DNA from: Lachnospiraceae bacterium
Lineage (GTDB): Bacteria; Bacillota; Clostridia; Lachnospirales; Lachnospiraceae
Reading direction: 5' to 3'
DNA length: 62,953 bases
Assembly (NCBI GenBank): GCA_030825115.1
Contig: JAPJQL010000020.1
Coordinates: 1 to 62,953 of the forward strand
Of this stretch, positions 52,368-62,195 are shown in pieces. The notes under the pieces are model-generated. The model was given only the letters and a program-made list of their open reading frames with translations, had not been told where the DNA came from and made no database searches. A program made the position numbers and the translations under genes. Every line of letters starts with the position of its first letter. The stretch's first letter is position 1.

Positions 52368-53298
52368 TATTTTTATTGCATGCCATAAGCCAACATATGT
52401 GTTGGATAATCCGCTGTTTGTGCCAGTCCAAGTAGGAGCTGCATTGACAAATTGGCGTGCTGAAGGCATGAAATATGATAATGAAGGAGATAATATTTCG
52501 GAAAAAAACCCTGAGTATTGTGAATTGACAGCACATTATTGGGCGTGGAAAAATGTGGATTGTGATTATTATGGTTTTTTTCATTACAGACGGTATCTAT
52601 CTTTTGCTGATGTGTATTCGGTGACTGCTGATGGGCTAAAGGGTATGAAAAGGACGATATGCCCTTATACTGAATTGGATGATATCAGGGAGAATTTGGC
52701 ACCATATCATTTGGAAGAAATATGGATGAGACGAAAAATAGAAGAATATGATTTAATGACGGTGCTTCGAGAACGTATTAATACGACGGTGTACCGTCAA
52801 TATTGCCAATATCATTCGAAAGAGAGCCTTGATTTGGCTCTGGACATTATGATTCGCTTGCATCCACAATACAAGATAGCTTCGCAGCATTATATGAACT
52901 CTAAAGAAATTTATTACATGAATATATATATTATGAAAAAATCGTTGTTTCATGAATATATGAGTTGGCTTTTTTCTATTTTAGAAGAATTTGAGATTGA
53001 GAACAAGCAAACACAAGGCTTTGTGATGGAGCCGCGATTGATGGGATACCTAGCAGAGCGCTTGTTTGGTATATTTTACACATATCAGAAGCAAGGGGGA
53101 GCGCGATGCGCAGAACTTCCTTATCTGAAATTTTATAATACAGAGATGGATGAAGGGGGAGCGAAACAGGAAAATATAAGATCATTCCGGTTGAAGCCGA
53201 CAAAATATGAAATAAAAGTAGATATGCGTAAGTTGAATCGAATGTTTCCGGCAGGAAGCAGACGGCGGATTTTTCTTCGAAATATATTTTTGAAATAA
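52351..53298 (+). CDS. DUF4422 capsular-polysaccharide glycosyltransferase-like protein
   Basis: A 315-residue protein of the DUF4422 family, found in capsule loci and thought to be a glycosyltransferase. Signature parts are INIFIACHKPTYV at the start, CELTAHYWAWKN and YYGFFHYRRYLSF, and MGYLAERLFGIFYTY in the C-terminal part. It overlaps the 3' end of the sugar transferase gene by 17 bases. The ATG at 52351 gives the family start; an earlier ATG in frame (52333) would add six residues. Confidence 0.87.
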   Translation: MERKINIFIACHKPTYVLDNPLFVPVQVGAALTNWRAEGMKYDNEGDNISEKNPEYCELTAHYWAWKNVDCDYYGFFHYRRYLSFADVYSVTADGLKGMKRTICPYTELDDIRENLAPYHLEEIWMRRKIEEYDLMTVLRERINTTVYRQYCQYHSKESLDLALDIMIRLHPQYKIASQHYMNSKEIYYMNIYIMKKSLFHEYMSWLFSILEEFEIENKQTQGFVMEPRLMGYLAERLFGIFYTYQKQGGARCAELPYLKFYNTEMDEGGAKQENIRSFRLKPTKYEIKVDMRKLNRMFPAGSRRRIFLRNIFLK

Positions 53299-53320
53299 TA
53301 TAACAGAAAAAGGAGTAGCT

Positions 53321-54109
53321 ATGAATATATTTTTTAAACGTCTTGGCGGTTTTTATCAATATCGCTTTTTGATGCAACAATTAGTATCGAAAGACGTAAA
53401 GCTGAAATATCGGCGAAGTTTTTTGGGATATCTCTGGAGTATCCTGAATCCATTGATGATTATGGTTATTATGGTGATTGTATTTTCAAGTATGTTCCGT
53501 TCTGATATTGAGAACTTTCCGGTATATTTGATTATTGGACAAACCCTATTTAATTTTATGAGCGAATCTACGAATCAGGCAATTACATCAATAACGGGAA
53601 ATGCAGCTTTATTAAAAAAGACATATGTTCCTAAATATGTTTTTACAGTATCAAAAGTAACCAGTTCCTTTGTGAATACGTTATTTGCTTTAGGAGCGTT
53701 GGTGATAGTATTTATTGTATGCAGGGTAACTCCTAATGTCTATTATTTATTGATACCCTTGATTTTGTTGCAGGAATATATTTTCTGTTTGGGGCTGGGG
53801 ATGCTTTTAGCACAGGGGTCTGTGTTCTTTCGGGATATTCAATATATTTATAATGCTATCATTACGGCATGGATGTATCTGACGCCTATGTTTTATCCAA
53901 TTACGTTGCTGCCGGATAAGTTACGACAGGCAGTGCAGTTGCTTAATCCTATGTATTTTTATATCGCAGAGTTTCGACAAATTGTGTTAGAAGGTCGGAT
54001 GCCGGATCCATATCTACTTGTAGCGGGAACTGGCGCTGCAGTTATGGCTCTTATTATTGGTACTTGGGCATTTTTGAAAACTCAGGATAAGTTTATTTTA
54101 TATATTTAG
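53321..54109 (+). CDS. ABC-2-type polysaccharide export permease (Wzm/TagG-like)
   Basis: A 262-residue permease of the ABC-2 type with six spans. The N-terminal amphipathic interface helix LVSKDVKLKYRRSFLGYLWSILNP (shortened) is the mark of O-antigen/teichoic acid exporters. It pairs with the ATPase that follows (GTG/TAG overlap region, ATG at 54121) and carries finished lipid-linked polysaccharide across the membrane. AAAGGAG precedes the ATG. Confidence 0.93.
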   Translation: MNIFFKRLGGFYQYRFLMQQLVSKDVKLKYRRSFLGYLWSILNPLMIMVIMVIVFSSMFRSDIENFPVYLIIGQTLFNFMSESTNQAITSITGNAALLKKTYVPKYVFTVSKVTSSFVNTLFALGALVIVFIVCRVTPNVYYLLIPLILLQEYIFCLGLGMLLAQGSVFFRDIQYIYNAIITAWMYLTPMFYPITLLPDKLRQAVQLLNPMYFYIAEFRQIVLEGRMPDPYLLVAGTGAAVMALIIGTWAFLKTQDKFILYI

Positions 54110-54120
54110 TGAGGGGAATT

Positions 54121-54867
54121 ATGACGGCTGAAAATGATTATATGATAAAAGTGACTGATGCAACAGTACGTTTTAATATGGCCTCTGAGAAAATTGATAA
54201 CCTAAAAGAATACTTTGTGAAATTAGTTCGAAAAGAGCTAATGTTTCAGGAGTTTCTCGCACTGCAAAATGTTAATTTTGAAGTGAAAAAGGGAGAGGCT
54301 TGGGGGCTGGTGGGAAGCAATGGTTCAGGAAAGTCTACGCTGCTAAAATTGATTTGTGGAATTTTGAAGCCATACCGCGGCATGGTGGAAGTGCGTGGAT
54401 CAATTGCACCGCTTATAGAGTTGGGAGCGGGGTTTGATGGAGAACTTACAGCTACAGAGAATATTTATTTGAATGGGGCGGTTTTGGGATATAGCAAAGA
54501 GTTTATGGATTCCCATTACAATGAGATTGTTGAATTTGCAGAGCTGCAGGACTTTATGAATATGCCGATTAAGAATTATTCTTCTGGTATGGCAGCGAGA
54601 CTGGGATTTGCAATAGCAACGATTGTACGTCCGGAGATTTTGATTGTAGATGAGGTTCTTGCTGTTGGTGATGTGGCGTTTCAGGAGAAGTGCCAGGTGA
54701 AAATGCAGGAAATGTTAAGTGGGGGAACTACTCTACTATTTGTTTCGCATGATATTGATAAAGTTAAAGATATTTGTAATCATGCAATTTGGTTAAATAA
54801 GGGGCGAGTGTGTACAACAGGTGATGTAGAAAGCGTTTGTAACGCATACATGAAAAGCTTTAATTAA
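54121..54867 (+). CDS. ABC exporter ATPase (Wzt/TagH-like)
   Basis: A 248-residue ATPase of the polysaccharide-exporter type. Walker A GSNGSGKST is at about 64-72, the signature NYSSGMAARLGFA and Walker B ILIVDEVLAVGD follow, and a switch histidine is in VSHDIDK. It lacks the C-terminal carbohydrate-binding extension seen in Wzt of O9a type, so it should not select for a capped chain end. GAGGGG precedes the ATG at 54121. Confidence 0.93.
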   Translation: MTAENDYMIKVTDATVRFNMASEKIDNLKEYFVKLVRKELMFQEFLALQNVNFEVKKGEAWGLVGSNGSGKSTLLKLICGILKPYRGMVEVRGSIAPLIELGAGFDGELTATENIYLNGAVLGYSKEFMDSHYNEIVEFAELQDFMNMPIKNYSSGMAARLGFAIATIVRPEILIVDEVLAVGDVAFQEKCQVKMQEMLSGGTTLLFVSHDIDKVKDICNHAIWLNKGRVCTTGDVESVCNAYMKSFN

Positions 54868-54891
54868 AAAAGAAAAAAGGAATTGTTAAAT

Positions 54892-56787
54892 ATGGAAAAT
54901 CGTAATTTAAATAGGGAACCAAATATAAAAATTTATGTGGTCTGTCACAAACCTTCTTATGTCCCGGAAAATCCTTACCTATATCCCATACAGGTGGGAA
55001 CAGCACTGGCGGGGCAGAGGTTGTCAGGAATGCTTCATGATGATGATGACGATGATATTTCAGAACGAAACAAGAGTTATTGTGAGTTGACAGCTCAATA
55101 TTGGGCTTGGAAGAATGATGATGCGGACTATTATGGTTTTTTTCATTACCGTCGGTATTTTTCATTTGATCCAGATTTGAATCGCGATGATGGTTGGGGA
55201 AACATAGCCTATGAACGAATAACAGAAGAGGCGATTAAGGAATTAAAACTTCAACCGGATGAAATGAAACGGTTGATTACAAAATATGATGTCATTTTTG
55301 TGCAAGGTCGGCGATACCCTAGAGTTCAAGAGGGAGGGGTTCTCCTAGATGTATACCATGAATATGGTTCCGTGAATTTCCAACATAGGGAGGATTTGGA
55401 TATTGCATTAACTGTTTTGGAAGAGAAATATCCTGAATATAGAAAGACTGCTCAGGAATACATGCATTCTTCTGTAGCGCATGAATGTAATATGTTCATT
55501 ATGCGAAAAGAAATATATTATCAATATTGTGAATGGTTGTTTGATATTTTATTCGAAACAGAAAAAAGAATTGATACAACATGGTACAGTGTGGAAGAAT
55601 ATAGGGTAATGGGATATCTGGCAGAACGGTTATGCGGAATTTATTATATGTACTTGAAAAAGCAGGAGGGAATCCGTGCCTTTGAATTACCGAAGACCCT
55701 GTTTCACGACACTGCACCGCGAGTAAAGCTGAATCCAGTCTTTCAAAATGGTGTGCCGATTGTTTTATCTGCAAATGATAAGTTTGCTCCATATTTAGAT
55801 GTTATGATACGGTCGATAGTTGCAAATGCATCACCAATAAGACAATATGACATAATTGTCCTGTTCAATGATATCTCCGAAAAGAACCGTAGCCTGATTA
55901 CGATGGCGGCTAGGGGCAAAGAGAACATCTCCATCCGTTTCATCCGCGTATGCGAATACTTTGATTCAGAAAAACTGTTCGTAGATCAACATCTTTCTGT
56001 GGAGACGTATTATCGCCTTATTATCCCGGAGATTATGCCGGATTACCACAAAATTCTTTATCTGGACTGTGATATGGTGGTGAATCATGATGTTGCGGAA
56101 CTTTTCGATATGAATCTGGAGGGCTGTATTATTGGTGCAGCGAAGGACATCGATGTGGCTGGTCAGGTCAACTTGAAACAGAATGATTGGGGCAGTTATG
56201 CAGTCAAGCGCTTAGGGCTGGATAAGCCATATGACTATTTTCAGGCAGGTGTTCTGGTCATGGACTTGGACATGCTGCGCGAGACAGCCACTTCCGAGGA
56301 AATGATCCAACTGGCATCATCTGCGTCCTGGCGCTGCCACGATCAGGATGTCCTCAATATGATCTGTAAGAACCGTGTACATAACATTCCGCAGCAGTGG
56401 AATGCGTTGATGAGCTGGGAAGAACCAGGCAGGAGCCGTATGCAGATTATGAAGATGGCACCGCGGGCTCTGTATGAGGAATATATGGGAGCGAGGAAGG
56501 CTCCCTATATGATTCACTATGCAGGGTATCAGAAACCCTGGGATGTGGTGGACTGTGATTTGGCGGAATATTTCTGGGAGTATGCAAAGCTGTCACCATA
56601 CTATCCGATGCTGCTGAGGCGGATCAAGAGGTGTTTTACGGATGAGGCGGAAAATCCTGTATCGCAGACAAAAGCAGCGCAGATGGAGAATGACCCAGTG
56701 ATTCGGCGGGTGGCGAATAAGCTGATGCCATATGGAAGTAGAAGACGAGAACTTGTAAAGAAAATTTATCATTCTTTCAAGTGCTAA
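54892..56787 (+). CDS. DUF4422-GT8 two-domain glycosyltransferase
   Basis: A 631-residue fusion. Residues about 1-285 form a DUF4422 domain (IKIYVVCHKPSYV, CELTAQYWAWKN, YYGFFHYRRYFSF) similar to the stand-alone gene at 52351. Residues about 290-560 form a GT8-type retaining glycosyltransferase with VPIVLSANDKFAPYL at the start, the DxD motif in KILYLDCDMVVNHDV and the HYAGYQKPWD motif near the end. The first half is AT-rich while the GT8 half is visibly more GC-rich, a sign of assembly from two sources. It would add two sugars. Confidence 0.88.
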   Translation: MENRNLNREPNIKIYVVCHKPSYVPENPYLYPIQVGTALAGQRLSGMLHDDDDDDISERNKSYCELTAQYWAWKNDDADYYGFFHYRRYFSFDPDLNRDDGWGNIAYERITEEAIKELKLQPDEMKRLITKYDVIFVQGRRYPRVQEGGVLLDVYHEYGSVNFQHREDLDIALTVLEEKYPEYRKTAQEYMHSSVAHECNMFIMRKEIYYQYCEWLFDILFETEKRIDTTWYSVEEYRVMGYLAERLCGIYYMYLKKQEGIRAFELPKTLFHDTAPRVKLNPVFQNGVPIVLSANDKFAPYLDVMIRSIVANASPIRQYDIIVLFNDISEKNRSLITMAARGKENISIRFIRVCEYFDSEKLFVDQHLSVETYYRLIIPEIMPDYHKILYLDCDMVVNHDVAELFDMNLEGCIIGAAKDIDVAGQVNLKQNDWGSYAVKRLGLDKPYDYFQAGVLVMDLDMLRETATSEEMIQLASSASWRCHDQDVLNMICKNRVHNIPQQWNALMSWEEPGRSRMQIMKMAPRALYEEYMGARKAPYMIHYAGYQKPWDVVDCDLAEYFWEYAKLSPYYPMLLRRIKRCFTDEAENPVSQTKAAQMENDPVIRRVANKLMPYGSRRRELVKKIYHSFKC

Positions 56788-56835
56788 GTCCAACAATTCG
56801 CTGGATTAGGAACGTTAGTTGGAGAGGAGCATTTT

Positions 56836-59256
56836 ATGAACTTTGATTATACATTAGAGCCAGGGAAACAACTCATTGATCGTAATTTAAAAAAGGACGG
56901 AAAACCATTAATTAGCATTATTACGCCTTACTATAATGGTGGAAAATATATTTGTCAAACGTTTCGCTGTATTGAAAATCAAACATTTCCTTGGTTTGAA
57001 TGGATTATCGTAGATGATGGAAGTACTGACGAATATTCCTTATATATTTTGGACGAGTTGGCTGAATTGGATTGTAGAATACGCATAATTCATAAAGAAA
57101 ATGGTGGAATTTCATCTGCTCGAAATATTGGAATCACAGAAGCAAAAACAGATTTTATATTTCCATTAGATTGTGATGATCTGGACGAACCAACATATCT
57201 GGAATACTGCTGGTGGATGTTGCAGAAAAATCCAGAAGCTGCATGGGCTTATGCAACAAGCTGTGGTTTCGAAGGACAAGAGTATTTATGGGATGTACCT
57301 TTTGATCCCATTACAATGAAGACGCAAAATATAGTGACACCAACAGCATTGATTCGAAAATCATGGTTAGTAAAAGCAGGATGTTATGATGAAACTATTT
57401 CAAAACATTATAATGAGGATTGGCATCTATGGCTTCGTCTGCTTGCGTTAGGAGCTTATCCAGTGCAGGCTACACAAGAATACCTTCATTGGTATCGTCG
57501 TTCTGAAAACGGTGTCTTTTCCATTGTTGAAAAAGATTCAACCTATGCAGAAATCAACAAAAAAGCTATTCAGAAAATTGCGGAATGTGTTGTTTTTCCT
57601 CATGCGCCAGTTATATATCCGCATCCAATTTCTGGAAAATGGAAAAAACCAATGTTATCATCTTGTGATGATTGTATTTTTACGGATCATAAAAAAATAC
57701 ATATTGCATTCATCGTCCCATATTTTGAAATGGGTGGGGCCGATAAATTTAACCTTGATTTAATCCATGGACTTGATAAAAATCGGTTTGAAGTAGGAAT
57801 CATAACGACCGTGCCCAGTCAAAATCCGTGGCTGCAAGAGTGCCGAAAAGATGTAGCAGATATTTTTAACCTGCCTAATTTTGTTGAGCAGGAAGATTAT
57901 GCTGAATTCGTTTCCTACTATATAAAAAGTCGCCAGATAGATATTTTATTCATAAGCAATTCTTATCATGGTTATTATATGCTTCCATGGCTACGTCAGC
58001 AGTTCCCTAAATTGGCAATTGTTGATTATGTACATATGGAGGAGTGGTATTGGAGAGGTGGAGGATATGCGCGTACATCTAGTTCAGTAGGTGCAATTAC
58101 AGAAAAAACTTACACTTGTAATTCAGCAACCACACAAATAATGATTAACCATTTCTTAAAAGAACCTCAGAAAATGGAAACGGTGCATATCGGTGTGAAT
58201 ATTGATTATTTTTATAAGGATGTTGTACGTTCTGGGATTTCTTATAAATTGTTGAACATCAAACGGGAACGGCCAATTGTGTTATTTATTTGCAGACTTC
58301 ATCCACAGAAACGGCCTTTCCTGATGTTGAAAATTGCGGAACAGGTACGCCAAAAGATAAATGATGTTGCATTTGTTGTTGTCGGAGATGGACCACAAAA
58401 AAATGAACTTAAAACAGCTGTTCATAACATGACATTGGAACATACGGTATATTTTGCGGGAGCACATAAAGATGTACGTCCATTTTACCAGGATGCTAAA
58501 CTAACACTTATCTGCAGCTTAAAAGAAGGCCTCTCATTGACCGCATATGAGTCCTGTGCGATGGGAATTCCTGTTGTCACTTCAGATGTGGGAGGACAAA
58601 AAGACCTTATCGATGATACTGTGGGAGCTATTCTTCCATGTTTGCAGACGGAGGAAGAAGATCTGGATGTACGTATATTTTCTGAAGAAGAAGTACAGTC
58701 CTATGTAGATGCAGTTGTTGATATATTATCTAATCATGCACGATGGCAAGCTATGTCTAAAGCTTGTAGAAGCCGTATAGAAAAAAAGTTTACAACCCAA
58801 AACATGATTCGTCATTTTGAATCCGAATTTGAATGGCTAGTATCAGATGCATCTTTGGCAAAGAAACGTCAATCAGTTTCTAATGCATTGAAGCTACTAT
58901 CTCCAATGGCCGCCGACTATCTTACGGTTGAACTTCAGGAACAAGCTGCTGAAGAAAATTGTGGATTTCGCTATTATGATGGAGGGGGAGACATTTATGA
59001 CCAGGCTTACACCGATACAGATTGTGTTAAACAATTAAAAACACAAATAAATGACATTTCTAGTCAGCTTCATAACCATGAAGAAGTTCTAGTACGTCAT
59101 GAAGAAGTTGTAAATCGTCATGAAGAAGTTGTAAACCGCCATGAACAAGTTGTAAATGATGATTGGTTGTGGTTAAAAGATTTAACACGGCGGGTTGGGG
59201 ATTTGGAACACAATTTCCTAATTCGTGTGGTAAATAAGCTTTTTAAATTAAAATGA
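56836..59256 (+). CDS. Two-domain glycosyltransferase (GT2 plus GT4) with coiled-coil tail
   Basis: An 806-residue protein. Residues about 28-270 are a GT2 (family A) transferase with ISIITPYYNGGKYI, the DDGSTDE motif and PLDCDDLDEPTYL. Residues about 295-640 are a GT4 (GT-B) transferase with GGADKFNLDLI and the E-x7-E-type EGLSLTAYESCAMGIPVV. The last 80 residues carry seven-residue units RHEEVVN repeated about four times, and then DDWLWLKDLTRRV. A similar tail is duplicated in the wreck at 60712-61209. It has no membrane span. GGAGAGGAG precedes the ATG. Confidence 0.9.
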   Translation: MNFDYTLEPGKQLIDRNLKKDGKPLISIITPYYNGGKYICQTFRCIENQTFPWFEWIIVDDGSTDEYSLYILDELAELDCRIRIIHKENGGISSARNIGITEAKTDFIFPLDCDDLDEPTYLEYCWWMLQKNPEAAWAYATSCGFEGQEYLWDVPFDPITMKTQNIVTPTALIRKSWLVKAGCYDETISKHYNEDWHLWLRLLALGAYPVQATQEYLHWYRRSENGVFSIVEKDSTYAEINKKAIQKIAECVVFPHAPVIYPHPISGKWKKPMLSSCDDCIFTDHKKIHIAFIVPYFEMGGADKFNLDLIHGLDKNRFEVGIITTVPSQNPWLQECRKDVADIFNLPNFVEQEDYAEFVSYYIKSRQIDILFISNSYHGYYMLPWLRQQFPKLAIVDYVHMEEWYWRGGGYARTSSSVGAITEKTYTCNSATTQIMINHFLKEPQKMETVHIGVNIDYFYKDVVRSGISYKLLNIKRERPIVLFICRLHPQKRPFLMLKIAEQVRQKINDVAFVVVGDGPQKNELKTAVHNMTLEHTVYFAGAHKDVRPFYQDAKLTLICSLKEGLSLTAYESCAMGIPVVTSDVGGQKDLIDDTVGAILPCLQTEEEDLDVRIFSEEEVQSYVDAVVDILSNHARWQAMSKACRSRIEKKFTTQNMIRHFESEFEWLVSDASLAKKRQSVSNALKLLSPMAADYLTVELQEQAAEENCGFRYYDGGGDIYDQAYTDTDCVKQLKTQINDISSQLHNHEEVLVRHEEVVNRHEEVVNRHEQVVNDDWLWLKDLTRRVGDLEHNFLIRVVNKLFKLK

Positions 59257-59301
59257 TTCATTGGTAGCAACAGGTAAATATACGTCATGGAGGTATTTTA
59301 A

Positions 59302-60609
59302 ATGAAGTTAATGGATGAGTTGATTTTATATGTACAGAATCAAGAAACGGATGAGATTATCCGTAATAATTTAATCCGTTTTTGGGGAGTGGATGAAACA
59401 TATTCTCTCGAACAGATGAGAGAGATGTATGAAAGTGAGGAGTACAATGAGTTAGGAGAAAGTCTTTCTTATTTTAAAGATTGCATAGAAGATATTCGAG
59501 AACATCATCCGCAATACCGCAAGGTTTATGATACCTACTTGAAAGATAATAAAAGCAAAGATACTTTCCTTAAAATGTTATATGCAAAAGTGTTTATGGA
59601 TATGGAATTTGTAAAAGATGCTTTTTCTGATGAACCGATTTATTTTTCCGAACCAATATGGGGAACTATCCAAGCAGGTGCTTATGTAGATTGTGGGGGG
59701 TATACCGGAGATACGGTGCTGCAATATATAGCACATTATCCACAATATTCCAGTATATATGTATATGAACCACTAAAAGAAGCCTATGAAAAATGCAAAG
59801 AAGAATTGTCATTTTTTTTGAAGGATGGAACTGTGAAAATCTTTTTACAGGCAGCCTACAAAGAAAATACAAAAATTTTGTTTAATACGGGGCGCAAAAA
59901 AGGTGACAGTATGCTTTCAAAAGATGGAAATACTACTATACAGGGAGTCGCCTTAGACCATATCATACAAGAACCAGTCGGCTTTATAAAGATGGATATT
60001 GAAGGGAGTGAAAAAGAAGCTCTTTCTGGTGCTCAGAATTTGATTCAACGGTATAAACCCCAAATGGCGATTTGTATTTATCACTTGGTTGATGATTTCT
60101 GGAAAATTCCAGAATTGATTTTGGACATATGCCCTGATTATGAATTTGTTATCCGACAACATGATCCACAAGTTTACAGTGAAACGGTATTATATTGCGT
60201 TCCCAAAGCTGATAAAAACTTGCGGCAAAACAATTTATCAGAAAAGCCTATAGATTATAAGAGTTTATACTGCCGGATGTATGAAGCAAGCCGAAAACTT
60301 ATTACTCTTTCGAAAGATGATTATATGAATGCATTTGATTCACTGAGTGCAAAGTCATGGTATGTAGGCATGATACGTAAATTATCATTGTCTAACAAGA
60401 TAGAGAAATCATGGATTTCTGAGCTGCAAAAAGCAAAAGATTGGTTAGAACATAAACGAGAAGAAGAACTGGCTATTATAAATAAAAGTAACGAAATTTA
60501 TCATAATCAGCAATCATGGATTCATCATTTAGAAACTGAAAAACGTGAATTAGAGGAACAATTAGAACAGATGGTAAATTATATCAAGAAACTTGAAAGC
60601 AATAACTAG
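59302..60609 (+). CDS. FkbM-family methyltransferase with coiled-coil tail
   Basis: A 435-residue protein. Residues about 110-290 contain a FkbM-type S-adenosylmethionine-dependent methyltransferase (GAYVDCGGYTGDTVLQYI, YVYEPLKEAYEKC, GFIKMDIEGSEKEAL). FkbM enzymes methylate hydroxyls, often of sugars, so this probably modifies the surface polysaccharide. The N-terminal 100 residues are helical without a known domain. The C-terminal 100 residues form a coiled coil (WIHHLETEKRELEEQLEQM). ATGGAGGTA precedes the ATG. Confidence 0.88.
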   Translation: MKLMDELILYVQNQETDEIIRNNLIRFWGVDETYSLEQMREMYESEEYNELGESLSYFKDCIEDIREHHPQYRKVYDTYLKDNKSKDTFLKMLYAKVFMDMEFVKDAFSDEPIYFSEPIWGTIQAGAYVDCGGYTGDTVLQYIAHYPQYSSIYVYEPLKEAYEKCKEELSFFLKDGTVKIFLQAAYKENTKILFNTGRKKGDSMLSKDGNTTIQGVALDHIIQEPVGFIKMDIEGSEKEALSGAQNLIQRYKPQMAICIYHLVDDFWKIPELILDICPDYEFVIRQHDPQVYSETVLYCVPKADKNLRQNNLSEKPIDYKSLYCRMYEASRKLITLSKDDYMNAFDSLSAKSWYVGMIRKLSLSNKIEKSWISELQKAKDWLEHKREEELAIINKSNEIYHNQQSWIHHLETEKRELEEQLEQMVNYIKKLESNN

Positions 60610-60626
60610 AGGTTAAATGATATGTT

Positions 60627-60776
60627 ATGAAAAATATTTATTCAGATAATCCTTTTGATACTTATGTATCTCTGGGATATAATCATGAAGTTTCGTTTAG
60701 AATTAAAGATTTATTGATATTTTATCTGATAATGTACGATGGCAGTCTATGTCAGAGGCCTGTAAAAAGCGTATAG
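60627..60776 (+). pseudogene. 5' fragment of a DUF1796-like gene, fused to a broken tail
   Basis: A 49-codon frame starting MKNIYSDNPFDTYVSLGYN. Its first 28 residues resemble the start of the next gene (VSLGYNHEVSFRIK against ISLGYNCEVSYRIN), where the family has a conserved Cys; here it is His. After codon 28 the DNA becomes the glycosyltransferase tail in another frame and soon stops. A recombination scar. Confidence 0.65.
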
Positions 60777-61209
60777 AAATTGGGGTCACAACGAAAACAT
60801 GATTCAGTATGTTGAATCTGAATTTGAGCGGTTAGTATCAGATATATCTCTGATAGTGAAACGTCAGACAGTTGCGGATGCACTGAAATTATTATCTCCA
60901 ATGGTTGCCGATTATCTTACAGTTGAACTTTAGGAACAGACTACGGAAGAAAATTGTGGATTTTGTTATTATGACGGAAATAGACAAATTTATGATCATA
61001 CTTACGTAGATACGGAAGGTATAAAGCAATTAAAAACACAGATGAGCGATACTTCTGATCAGCTTCATAACCATGAGGAGGCTGTAAATCGCTATGAACA
61101 AGTTGTGAATGACGATTGGCTATGGCTAAAAGATTTAGCTCGGCGTATTAATAATATGGAACACAATTTAATAATTCGTATAACAGATAAACTTTTTAAG
61201 TCAAAGTAA
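60712..61209 (+). pseudogene. Decayed duplicate of the glycosyltransferase C-terminal tail
   Basis: About 500 bases matching 58725-59256 (ILSDNVRWQSMSEACKKRI, LKLLSPMVADYLTVEL, DDWLWLKDLARRI). It carries at least one frameshift (near 60785) and a TAG in frame (about 60931), so it makes no protein. The seven-residue repeat is reduced from about four units to two. The following intergenic bases (61211-61245) also resemble 59262-59295. Confidence 0.8.
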
Positions 61210-61258
61210 CTCTTTGGAAGAAACAGGTAAATATGCATCCAAGAAGGCGAAAAACATT

Positions 61259-61890
61259 ATGTTTTTTGACAATATCATTTCATTGGGCTACAACTGTGAG
61301 GTATCTTATCGCATAAACGATTTTGCACATAAACCGATAGACGCTTATCCTTTTTCATGGGCTTATACTTTAGATCCTTCACTTTTTGCAAAATGTCTTT
61401 GGCACTTAGATGATCTCTTAAAGGGAGACATTGAAATCCTTTCATGGAAAAGGTTAATGGACAATATTTCTCTGCGGATGGTTCAGTCAATAAAGAAGTG
61501 GCCGAGAAAATAATTGATGAACTAAAATCGCGGGTACATCATCTGGTTTAGAGGTTTGAAAAATTGTTGGAGTCCGAGAAAACTACTCTTTTTATTTTGA
61601 AAGTATCTACAAAACCAACTGGTAGTAGCTCATTCATAAACGAAGTACTGGATTTTTTTGAGAAAAAATATAAATCTCAGAATTTTTTATTATTAGCCGT
61701 AGCTGAAAAAAGCAATTACGAATTAAAAGAAAATATAAATCTTTTTGATGAAAAAGAATATTTGCGCGTATTCTTTATCGAAGCTTTTGCAAATGATAAT
61801 GATACAAAAGGCAGTGGTGATATTAAAGGCTGGATGGAAGTTATTTCTTCCAGCGGCGAATTTCGCTATGGATTATGTGAGATGAAATAG
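61259..61890 (+). pseudogene. Broken DUF1796-like gene
   Basis: The frame begins MFFDNIISLGYNCEVSYRIND and continues PIDAYPFSWAY, as in DUF1796 (putative papain-like cysteine peptidase) proteins found in polysaccharide and cell-surface loci. It shifts frame near 61480 (FSADGSVNKEVAEKIIDELK), meets a TAG near 61550, and goes on in the original direction as LESEKTTLFILKVST to 61890. At least one frameshift and one stop are present. The N-terminal Cys is retained. Confidence 0.65.
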
Positions 61891-62195
61891 AAAATATTCT
61901 CTTAAATATTTGAAAAGAATGCTATTTGCGGTGCACGAAGAATAGTTGTTGAGAATTAGAAAAGGGAAAGAATGGTTGGAAAATCATGTAAAAGAACAAG
62001 AAAACTATATAAGTGAACTCATAAATCAAAAGTAATAAGAGAACAAGAAAGTATTCAGAGAAGCGATTGAAGTGGATATAGATAAATAGTTCCCCTTTTT
62101 CCCGCTCATGAGGTATTTACATTTACCGCTTATTTTCAGAGTAATAAAGTGTAAAATACAGTTTAGAAAAAATTATTTATAAAGGGTGATACATA
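61891..62195 (+). other. AT-rich remnant without an intact gene
   Basis: 305 bases with no gene. One short open stretch (about 61951-62029) reads GKEWLENHVKEQENYISEL, which looks like the coiled-coil end of a lost gene. No promoter or repeat of note was seen. Confidence 0.5.

Noticed and set aside
59302..60609. FkbM gene as broken because of its long flanks
   Set aside because: The frame is intact with a good ribosome site. The helical N- and C-terminal extensions are in frame and appear genuine.
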